Positions 15,769-22,948 of a stretch of 43,576 bases of DNA are shown piece by piece. The DNA is from Elusimicrobiales bacterium (GTDB lineage: Bacteria; Elusimicrobiota; Elusimicrobia; Elusimicrobiales; UBA9959). Every line of letters begins with the position of its first letter. Position 1 is the stretch's first letter. The stretch covers positions 1 through 43,576 of the forward strand of contig JAVHLJ010000021.1 in the NCBI GenBank assembly GCA_031082205.1, given 5' to 3'. Below the pieces are notes generated by a model that worked only from the letters and a program-made list of their open reading frames with translations, was not told where the DNA came from and did not search any database. Made by a program: the position numbers and the translations under genes.

Positions 15769-16977
15769 CTATCGATCGAATTCGGAAGGCAGCAGCCGCC
15801 TGGCCTCGGCCAGGAAGGCTTTCTTGTCGCGCACCGGCGGCCCGCCGCCGGAGCGGTGCTTCAGCGAGAGAAAATTCACGTGCTTCCCGTTGTGCCTGAC
15901 CCGGAAGTCCAGGTGTGGTCCGGTAGAGAGACCCGTGGAGCCGACATAGCCTATGACATCGCCCTGCTTCACGCGCCTGCCGGGCTTCGTTCCGGAGGCG
16001 TAGCGGCTCAGGTGTCCGTAAGCGGTGACATAACCGAACTGGTGGCGTATCTCGACGTAATGCCCGTAGCCGCCCTTCCACCCCGCGAAGACGACGGTCC
16101 CGTCAGCCACCGCGGAGACCGGCGTGCCGGTAGGCGCGGCGTAGTCTATGCCGAGGTGGGGCCTCACTATCTTCAGCACTGGGTGCCGCCGGGCTTTGGA
16201 GAAATAGGAGGAGATGCGCCGGTACTGCAGCGGGGCGCGCAGGAACAGGCTTCGCAGCGACTCTCCCTTCTCGTCGTAATAGCCGTCGCCGTGGCGGAAG
16301 GCCAGTTTACGCCCGGTCTCCTTCCCGTCATACACGCCGGCCAGTATCCTCCTGCCCGCGCTGCGGCCGTTCTCCGCGGTCCGCTGCTCGTAGACCAGTT
16401 CATAGACGTCGCCCTCGCGCACTTCGGTCAGGAAGTCCACGGACCAGGAGAAGACGTCGGCGAAATCAAGTATTGTCTCGGCGGGCACGCCGGAGGCGCT
16501 CATCGATTCCCACAGGGAGGAGGATATGGAGCCTTTCACGCGCAGCGTCTCCTCCGTCACCGCGAGGGAGGATATCTCCAGCGCGTAACCGCCCTCCGAG
16601 GGACGGACCAGGTAGCGGGAAACGCCCTTCAGGACGTAGGCGTTGACCAGCGCGCCCGAGGTGGAAAGCACAACCCCGTATTCGTCGGCGGGGGAAAGGC
16701 GGCGGAGGTTCAGTTTCTTCCTCAGCGCGGCCGCGACCCCGCCGGTCTCGGCGGGGGACAGGCCGGCGCCGGCAAGATGGGACGACAGGACCCCGGTAAC
16801 CGGCCCGCTGGAGACGATGAATTCGGGAGCGGAAGGCGAAAAGATACGGCCGCGGCCCGCGAGGTAAAGGCCCCCCGTGAGCAGCATGACCGCCCCGGCC
16901 GCGTAAATAACGGCGGGCCGCAGACCGGCCAAACGCCGCGCCGCCGACACCCCCGATCTCCGCGACAGGTCCTTCAT
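15769..16977 (-). CDS. M23 (LytM-type) metallopeptidase, membrane anchored
   Basis: A 402-residue envelope protein: one N-terminal membrane helix (about 22-41), a central region of about 200 residues resembling the OapA/LysM-less spacer of MepM-like enzymes, and a C-terminal LytM domain (about 270-372) that cuts peptidoglycan cross-links or activates amidases. Zinc-site residues His274 and Asp278 are in HLGID and the catalytic-type His322 is in AYGHLS. The third motif, normally HxH, is HLD (His355, Asp357), so the second zinc-binding His is replaced by Asp. HLD versions exist in active-looking homologues, so loss of activity is not certain. It overlaps the end of the glutamine synthetase gene by one base (TGATG), which ties its translation to that gene. 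Confidence 0.85.
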   Translation of the reverse strand: MKDLSRRSGVSAARRLAGLRPAVIYAAGAVMLLTGGLYLAGRGRIFSPSAPEFIVSSGPVTGVLSSHLAGAGLSPAETGGVAAALRKKLNLRRLSPADEYGVVLSTSGALVNAYVLKGVSRYLVRPSEGGYALEISSLAVTEETLRVKGSISSSLWESMSASGVPAETILDFADVFSWSVDFLTEVREGDVYELVYEQRTAENGRSAGRRILAGVYDGKETGRKLAFRHGDGYYDEKGESLRSLFLRAPLQYRRISSYFSKARRHPVLKIVRPHLGIDYAAPTGTPVSAVADGTVVFAGWKGGYGHYVEIRHQFGYVTAYGHLSRYASGTKPGRRVKQGDVIGYVGSTGLSTGPHLDFRVRHNGKHVNFLSLKHRSGGGPPVRDKKAFLAEARRLLPSEFDR

Positions 16978-18473
16978 CAGCAGTAAAGGTACTCCTCTAC
17001 GAGTTTCCTTATCTCTTCTTCCTTGCCGTAAAGGCGCTCGCTGAGATCGCGGTCGTCGAAAGCCCTGAGCCTGGCGGCGATCCCGTCCATGGTCTGGGGG
17101 GTGAAGATACCTCGCTCCTCGAAGGCCGCGCGGGACTTCTCCAGGCAGTCGGCCGATTCCGAGCAGGAGGCGGGGAGCTTTGGCAGTTTCTCCAGAAGGG
17201 CGGCGTGGGCCTTGTCGTGTATGTTCTTGTCAACGAAGAACTTCTCGGCGTACTCCAGCGCGTCCTTGCGCTCGAAACCCCGGCGCGCCGCTACGCACAG
17301 CCCGGCCATCAGGAAATGCAGGCTGGCGGAACCGTCGGCGGAGCGGAACTCCACTGTCTGCGCCGGTTCCAGCCTGGGCGCCTCGCAGCCCGGGTTGGCG
17401 TCCCTTATCATCCCGGCCGCGTCGGTCCAGCCCAGCGGGATGCGGACCAGGGACGAGCGGTTGCGGTAGGCCCAGCAGACGGTGGTGGGGGCCTCCTGGT
17501 GCGGCACCAGGCGCAGGTAAGAGGTGGGTACCGTGTTGCCGAAGGCGGTCATGGGCGCGGCCAGTTCCATGAAGCCGGCTATCAGCTTGCGGGCGGGGAC
17601 GGAGAGGCCTCCCTGCTCCTGCATCACGTTCTTCCCGTTCTTCAGAAGACAGGTATGGACGTGCATGCCCGAGCCGGCGTGGCCGATCGAGATCTTGGGC
17701 GCGAAGGAGACCGTGACGCCGTACTTGCGGCCGATGGCGGAGAGCATCCACTTGGACATGGCTAGCTGGTCGGCGGCCTCGGAGGCCGGGACCGGCAGGA
17801 ACTCTATCTCCTGCTGCGCCATCTCCAGGTCCGCGCCGCGGATCAGGCCCACTTCGGAATGGCCGTACTTTATGCGCCCGCCGGCCTCGGCTATCGCCGC
17901 CATGGCCTCGGTGCGCAGGCCCTCCCACTTGGCGAAGGGATGGGCCTCGTGATAGCCCCGCTGGGCGGCGGCGGGATAAAGCATGTCCTTGGGAGCGATC
18001 ACGTAGTACTCGAGTTCGCCCAGGGCGTGGAACTCATAGCCCGTGACCCGGGTGAACTCCGCCTCGGCCCTGCGCAGGGTTTCGGCCGGGGCCCCCGCGA
18101 AGGGCCGGCCATCGGCGGTATAGAAAGAGCACATGATGTCCAGGGCGGGCACGGCTGAGAAAGGGTTGACGAAGGCCGTGCGGTAGCGCGGCACCACGTA
18201 GAGGTCGCTGGAGCCGGCGTCTATCATGCCCTTGAAGAGACTGGAGCCGTCCACCCGCTCGCCGGCGGACAGGATGCGGTCGAGGTACGCCTCGTCGCTG
18301 ATCATGAAATTGAGCGTCTTCAGGCGGCCGTCTCCGGCGACGTAGCGGAAATTCACGAGCTTCACTCCGTTGGCCTTGACGTAACGGATGATGTCCTTCC
18401 TGGTGAAATCCCGGGGCTCCTTGTCGAGGAAAGCCGCTATCCTGCTGGAGTATATCTTCTTCGCGGAAGCCAT
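16977..18473 (-). CDS. glnA: Glutamine synthetase family protein (GSI-like)
   Basis: A 498-residue glutamine synthetase, which makes glutamine from glutamate, ammonia and ATP. The N-terminal beta-grasp region is followed by the catalytic barrel: ELEYYV (metal-binding Glu153, Glu155), GHSEVGL, QQEIEF, AGSGMHVHT (His271 of the ATP site), TSYLRLVPHQEAP (glutamate flap region, normally VPGYEAP) and NRSSLVRIP with the substrate Arg. The C-terminal end is EERGIFTPQT and LYGKEEEIRKLVEEY; I cannot find the NLYDLP adenylylation site of GSI-beta enzymes, so control by GlnE is unlikely. The divergences leave open a related gamma-glutamyl ligase. An AAGGAG site precedes the ATG. It is the first gene of a two-gene minus-strand unit with the M23 peptidase. 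Confidence 0.88.
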   Translation of the reverse strand: MASAKKIYSSRIAAFLDKEPRDFTRKDIIRYVKANGVKLVNFRYVAGDGRLKTLNFMISDEAYLDRILSAGERVDGSSLFKGMIDAGSSDLYVVPRYRTAFVNPFSAVPALDIMCSFYTADGRPFAGAPAETLRRAEAEFTRVTGYEFHALGELEYYVIAPKDMLYPAAAQRGYHEAHPFAKWEGLRTEAMAAIAEAGGRIKYGHSEVGLIRGADLEMAQQEIEFLPVPASEAADQLAMSKWMLSAIGRKYGVTVSFAPKISIGHAGSGMHVHTCLLKNGKNVMQEQGGLSVPARKLIAGFMELAAPMTAFGNTVPTSYLRLVPHQEAPTTVCWAYRNRSSLVRIPLGWTDAAGMIRDANPGCEAPRLEPAQTVEFRSADGSASLHFLMAGLCVAARRGFERKDALEYAEKFFVDKNIHDKAHAALLEKLPKLPASCSESADCLEKSRAAFEERGIFTPQTMDGIAARLRAFDDRDLSERLYGKEEEIRKLVEEYLYC

Positions 18474-18568
18474 TTCGTGTTCTCCTTAAAGGGTCCGTGC
18501 GCGTTAAATCTTACAAACTTTTAACCCCCGGAAAAAACCCGTCCTTATTTTATATCATTGACGGTGAC

Positions 18569-20056
18569 ATGGCGCCCCCCGACACTCTGGGTTCTCTCGA
18601 AAAGGCGGCCGACGGACTGATAGCCGCTGGCAGGCCCGCGGACGCGGTGCGCCTGGCCTTCGCGGCCGCGATGAAGGTCCCGGGCAGCTCCCGCGCGGCG
18701 CGCGCGCTGGAACGGACGCTCAGCCGCGCCGCCGACGTAAGAACCGCCGAAAGTCTTTACGCGCGGCTGCTGGCGACGGGCCGGGCGAGCTCGGACCATC
18801 ATTACAGCCTCGCCATGTTCCGCAAGCGCGCGGGGGACCATGCCGGGATGCGCGCCGCATTCGAAGGGCTGCTGGCCGCGCCGGGCGGCGCTCCGGACAT
18901 ACACCGCTACATAGCGTTCTGCTCGCTGGACAGGTACGCCGAGGCCTTCGCCGCGGCGGAGCGCATAAGCGCGTCACCGCCGCCGGGGGAACCGGTCCTG
19001 TCCCGCCTCTGGAACCCCTGGGGAGACCGCTCGACCAGCCTTCCGGCGGGCTTCATGCCGGCCCGCCTTTCGGCCCTGCGCCGGGCGAGCCTCCCGGCGG
19101 AACTTGAAAACTACAGGCCCTTTCTCGCCGGGGCCATGCTCCTGTACATGGGGAAACCCGGGGAAGCACTTCGCGAATTCTCCCGGCTCCGGCCGTTCCG
19201 GGGCGGCAGCCGGGGCTGGACGCGGTTCCCGGAGGGCTGGGCCGCGCTCCGCCTCAGGCTTTTCGGCAGGGCGCGCGACGCTTTCTCCCGCGCCGCGGCC
19301 TCGCCGATATCGAGGATACAGGCGCTGGGCAGGCTGGCGGAGGTCGAGATCTGCTCAGGCCGGCGCGCGAGGGGATTCTCCCTTTTCGACAAGGCGATGC
19401 GCGAGGCCCACTTCAGCCAGCTGCCGGGGCTTCGCGCCTGGAAAGGCCAGATGCTCCTTTTCACCGACCGCTGCGCGGAGGCGGAAAAGCTGCTCGCCGG
19501 GGCGGGCCGCGACGGCGACGACGCGGCCTGGTGCTGGCGCGGCGCCGCGCTGGCGCGCCTGGGCAGGCTGCGGGAAGCTCTCTCGGAGCTCGACAGGGCC
19601 GTCCGGCTTTTCCCCACCGACATCGAAGCGCTGGTCTGGCGGGGGGAAGTGCTGCGCCTGATGGGACGCTACCGCGACTGCGCCGCGGAGCAGTCGGCCG
19701 TGCTGCGGAAAACCCCGGGCTATCCCTGGGCCCTGGTGAACAGGGGATTGTGCCGGCTCGCCCTTGGCGACGGCGCCGGGGCGGCGGAGGACTTCCGCGC
19801 CCTCGACGCGGAAATGAAGGAATTTCTCGAAAGGACCGTGAAGAAAGCGGCCGGTGAAAGCCGCGCGGAACGCGCCGGTCGGATGCTGGAAGCGGCCTGC
19901 CGCCTGGCAATGGGCGACCGCCGGGACGACCTTTATTTCCGCGGCGTCTGGATGCGCGCCGGCAAAGGGACCGGCGGGAAGTCTAAATTGTATAATCGTT
20001 CCCATACGGCAAGGCCGTCAAAAAAAGGGGGAAGAGGGCTGAAAGAGTCCTTATGA
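18569..20056 (+). CDS. Tetratricopeptide-repeat protein
   Basis: A protein of about 495 residues made mainly of helical TPR-like pairs: Ala-rich helices with regular small-large patterns such as ALRRASLPAELENY, GEALREFSRLRPF, AEAEKLLAGAGRDGDDAAWCWRGAALARLGRLREAL, with clear TPR motifs near the C-terminal half (WCWRGAALARLGRLREALSE, LVWRGEVLRLMGRYRDCAAE, ALVNRGLCRLALGDGAGAAE). No signal peptide is seen with the ATG at 18569, so it is probably a cytoplasmic scaffold. An in-frame GTG at 18497 would add 24 residues, but that part lies in an AT-rich, promoter-like stretch and is not protein-like. It is divergent from glutamine synthetase and overlaps the next gene by four bases (ATGA), linking it to the outer-membrane protein that follows. 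Function unknown. Confidence 0.75.
   Translation: MAPPDTLGSLEKAADGLIAAGRPADAVRLAFAAAMKVPGSSRAARALERTLSRAADVRTAESLYARLLATGRASSDHHYSLAMFRKRAGDHAGMRAAFEGLLAAPGGAPDIHRYIAFCSLDRYAEAFAAAERISASPPPGEPVLSRLWNPWGDRSTSLPAGFMPARLSALRRASLPAELENYRPFLAGAMLLYMGKPGEALREFSRLRPFRGGSRGWTRFPEGWAALRLRLFGRARDAFSRAAASPISRIQALGRLAEVEICSGRRARGFSLFDKAMREAHFSQLPGLRAWKGQMLLFTDRCAEAEKLLAGAGRDGDDAAWCWRGAALARLGRLREALSELDRAVRLFPTDIEALVWRGEVLRLMGRYRDCAAEQSAVLRKTPGYPWALVNRGLCRLALGDGAGAAEDFRALDAEMKEFLERTVKKAAGESRAERAGRMLEAACRLAMGDRRDDLYFRGVWMRAGKGTGGKSKLYNRSHTARPSKKGGRGLKESL
19991..19996 (+). promoter_or_regulatory. -10 box before the outer-membrane protein gene
   Basis: A perfect TATAAT lies inside the last codons of the TPR gene, 57 bases before the ATG at 20053. 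No good -35 is seen. It could let the outer-membrane protein and the gene after it be expressed apart from the TPR gene. Confidence 0.35.
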
Positions 20057-21633
20057 AAAACACCATCATCTCGGGAGCGCTTGCCACGGCGCTCCTCATC
20101 ACGACAGCGAAAGCGGAGAGCGAGATACGCGTTTCGAACGAATTCTCCGCGGTTTACAACTCCGTAAGCGGGCCGGGAAAGGGAAGTTCCTCGCTCACCC
20201 CGGGGCTCAACTTCCTCGACACCTTGAGCCTCTACGGCGGCGGCACAGCCGCCGGGCGCTGGAACTACAGCTATAACGCCGGCCTGAAAGCCGGCGACGA
20301 TCCGCGGGCTGACGCTAAAAAGGTCTCGCTGACCGGCCTCCAGGGCCGCCTCACCGATAAGACACATACGCTGTCGGCCGGCGACGTCTTCGAATCCTTC
20401 TCACAGTATTCCCTCGCCTCCTCGCTCAAGGGCGGTTCTTACAGGTTCGCAAAAGAGGGGTCCAGAATACCCGAGCTCACCGCCGTCTTCGGCTGGGCTT
20501 ACCCGCGCTGGGACAGCCTCTGGCGCGATCCCGACACCAGGACGGTCAAGCGCCAGGTCTGGGGTTCCCGCCTCAAGACCGATCTTATACCGGACCTCGC
20601 CGCGGGAATAAGCGCGGTAGGCGTAAAGGACACCGAAAGGGTTTCGGCCGGCGACAGCAAGTACGACGGCTCCAACCTCACGCTGGACCTGGCCTATAAC
20701 CCGATCCCGGGCCTGACCATAAGCGGCGAGCACTCCCGCTCCGACTACGACGAGGCGGCGGCCGGTTCCTCGGAAAAAGGCTCCGCCACGCGCATCGAGG
20801 CCATCGGCGACGCCGATCCCAGCCGGGTCTCGATGGAATACGAGCGGGTAGAGCCAGACTTCCTCTCGCCGATGGGCGCCTCGACACCCGACCGCCTTAA
20901 GTTCAAGACGCGCTGGCGCTACAAGGCCTCCAAGCGCGTAACCGTCAACTCCGGCCTGCTCTGGTACCGCAATAATCTCGACGGGCAGCTGTCCGGCACC
21001 TCGCGTTTCTGGAAGCCGGAGGTCAGCGTGGCAGTAAAGCGTCCCCTGGCCTCCAGGCCCTACTCCTTCGCCGACCTGTCCTACAAGTTCGACCGCAAGT
21101 ACGGCGCCTCCGGCAGCGCCTCCGACCATTATCTAAGCGCCAACTGGCGCGACCGCTACGGGGAGATAGACCACGACCTGAACCTCGGCTACACGATGTA
21201 CGACGCGGCCGGCGTGCGCGAGGCCGGCGAGGTCAACTTCAACACCTCCCTCAACACCCGCCTGCAGAAGGGGGACTTCGTCTGGAAACCGTCGCTGAAC
21301 CTGGGCGGCTGGTACTCCAGCGACGAGCTCACCGACTTCGTGGACAAGGTCTACGAGTACTCGCTCGGCCTGGGCTTCGAGGCGCCCGAGAAGAATCTGA
21401 GCGCCGACCTGCGCCTCGGCAGGAACGAGCTGAAGAAAGAGGACCCGGCCCAGGACGATTCGGGCAGGTTCTTCGCGAATTTCGCCGCCTACTGGCGCCC
21501 CGCCGGCCTGAAGGAAAAGCTCGGCGACACCACGCTCTTCGTGCGCGCGGGCTTCAACGATTACACTTTCTCGACCGCCTCGAGGGAATTCAGCGAAAGG
21601 ACGGTCACTGCCGGTATCAATACCGCTTTCTGA
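20053..21633 (+). CDS. Probable outer-membrane beta-barrel protein
   Basis: A 526-residue protein with a signal peptide of about 21 residues (cleavage near AKA/ES). The rest is a long series of alternating polar and hydrophobic strands with aromatic girdle residues, for example WNYSYNAGLKAG, LTLDLAYNPIPGLTISGEH, LKFKTRWRYKASKRVTVNSGLLWYRNN, DLSYKFDRKYG and SLGLGFEAP, and it ends with Phe (TAGINTAF), the usual signal for BAM-assisted insertion. The strand count suggests a barrel of roughly 20 or more strands, but I could not place each one. No known porin or receptor family is recognised, and there is no plug or TonB box. It is coupled to the TPR gene by an ATGA overlap, and 23 bases separate it from the next exported protein, suggesting a common role. 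Confidence 0.7.
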   Translation: MKNTIISGALATALLITTAKAESEIRVSNEFSAVYNSVSGPGKGSSSLTPGLNFLDTLSLYGGGTAAGRWNYSYNAGLKAGDDPRADAKKVSLTGLQGRLTDKTHTLSAGDVFESFSQYSLASSLKGGSYRFAKEGSRIPELTAVFGWAYPRWDSLWRDPDTRTVKRQVWGSRLKTDLIPDLAAGISAVGVKDTERVSAGDSKYDGSNLTLDLAYNPIPGLTISGEHSRSDYDEAAAGSSEKGSATRIEAIGDADPSRVSMEYERVEPDFLSPMGASTPDRLKFKTRWRYKASKRVTVNSGLLWYRNNLDGQLSGTSRFWKPEVSVAVKRPLASRPYSFADLSYKFDRKYGASGSASDHYLSANWRDRYGEIDHDLNLGYTMYDAAGVREAGEVNFNTSLNTRLQKGDFVWKPSLNLGGWYSSDELTDFVDKVYEYSLGLGFEAPEKNLSADLRLGRNELKKEDPAQDDSGRFFANFAAYWRPAGLKEKLGDTTLFVRAGFNDYTFSTASREFSERTVTAGINTAF

Positions 21634-21656
21634 AAAGGGGGCAAAAGGGAAATAAC

Positions 21657-22895
21657 ATGAAAAAGATACTTACTATCGCAGCGGCGCTGATGCTGGCCGC
21701 GGGCGCGGCCCAGGCCAAGTGGTGGATATTCGGCAAGGGGGGCGGCGAGATAGGGCTCCGTTACCTTACGGTGAACGGCGCCTCCGCCGACGAAGCCGGC
21801 AGGAAGATGGTCATTTACAGGGAGACGCTGGGCCCCGACGGCCTGGTGCGGATACAGGGCCGCGCGCAGACCGGCCGCAACAAGGTCGGCGGCGTGCGCG
21901 TATCCCTCGACGACAAGGCGACCTGGCAGGACGCGAAAGTGGCGGACAACGGGACCTTCGAGTATGCTTTCAAGCCCGAAGAGGGGAAGAAATACGTACT
22001 CCTGGTGGAGGTAACCGACACCGCCGGCAAAACCAACAAGGTGGACGATACCCGCAAGGAGCTGGAACTCTCCGGCGAGAAGATACAGGCGGGCATACGC
22101 GCCGCGCTCGACGCCATGTTCGACGCCTACTCGAAAGAGCGGCTGGCGGCCTTCATGGCCCATGTCGGCGACGACTTCGCCGGCGACAAGATCCTGCTCG
22201 AGCGCGCCGTCAAGCGGGACTTCGACTCGCTCAGCGGCATCAATATCCGCTACACCCTCAATAATATCGCCGCCGGCGCCTCCGGCCGCGTGTTCGTATC
22301 CATAACCTACAACCGCTTCGTGGTGGTCAACAAGACCGGCGCCTCCAATACAGACAACGGCTCCACCGAGTTCGTCTTCACCATGAAGGAAGGCCGGCCG
22401 CTTCTCTACAGCATGAAGCAGCCGCTCATGTTCGGCCTCAGCGACGCCGAAAATGTGGCCACCGGCACCGTCCTTGGCGGCGGGGGGGAAGCGCTGGTCC
22501 TCGACGACGGGGGGAACCTGGGCGGCTCTTACACCCAGGTCACCGTCAGCGACGCGGACGGGGTATTCTCTTACGATATGGACACGCAGACCTCGGACGC
22601 CTCCCCGACCTTCACCGGCTGCGGCGGGACTTATAGCGGACAAATCACATTCTCCCTCGCCGGCCCCTCCATTTATTCGGGGACCGGAGATGAGATAGCC
22701 CAGATACCGGGCAAAAATATAACAACCGTTACCGCCGCGGATGTTCAGGCGATTACCGACAACTGCATGTCCAACAACGACAACGTCGGCAAAACCTACG
22801 GCGTGAAATCGGGGGGAGCTCTCTACGCCGTAGAGGTGGTCTCCATCTCGGGCAGCGGACCCTACAGCGTGACGTTCAAGTTCAGGAAATTCTAA
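21657..22895 (+). CDS. Exported protein with Ig-like and NTF2-like domains
   Basis: A 412-residue exported protein of unknown function. A signal peptide of about 20 residues ends at AQA/KW. Residues about 60-135 look like an immunoglobulin-like fold of the bacterial surface type (strands LVRIQGRAQ, VRVSLDD, FEYAFKPEEGKKYVLLVEVTDTAGK). Residues about 142-256 look like an NTF2/SnoaL-like fold: a helix IQAGIRAALDAMFDAYSK, a second helix, then the paired strands INIRYTLNNIAAG, RVFVSITYNRFVVV, STEFVFTMKEGRPLLYSM. The last 150 residues are Gly/Ser/Thr-rich with two Cys (GCGGT and DNCMS) that may form a disulfide. A GGGG-rich ribosome site precedes the ATG, and a strong terminator follows. It is probably cotranscribed with the barrel protein. 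Confidence 0.6.
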   Translation: MKKILTIAAALMLAAGAAQAKWWIFGKGGGEIGLRYLTVNGASADEAGRKMVIYRETLGPDGLVRIQGRAQTGRNKVGGVRVSLDDKATWQDAKVADNGTFEYAFKPEEGKKYVLLVEVTDTAGKTNKVDDTRKELELSGEKIQAGIRAALDAMFDAYSKERLAAFMAHVGDDFAGDKILLERAVKRDFDSLSGINIRYTLNNIAAGASGRVFVSITYNRFVVVNKTGASNTDNGSTEFVFTMKEGRPLLYSMKQPLMFGLSDAENVATGTVLGGGGEALVLDDGGNLGGSYTQVTVSDADGVFSYDMDTQTSDASPTFTGCGGTYSGQITFSLAGPSIYSGTGDEIAQIPGKNITTVTAADVQAITDNCMSNNDNVGKTYGVKSGGALYAVEVVSISGSGPYSVTFKFRKF

Positions 22896-22906
22896 AGCGG
22901 ATAAGC

Positions 22907-22937
22907 GAAGGCCCCGGCGGCGGGGCCTTCTTCATTT
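22907..22937 (+). terminator. Rho-independent terminator
   Basis: A 10-bp perfect stem (22907-22916 with 22921-22930, four-base loop GCGG), GC-rich, followed by TTCATTT. It ends the barrel-protein transcript, 12 bases after the stop of the preceding gene. Confidence 0.8.
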
Positions 22938-22948
22938 AAGGACGGACC

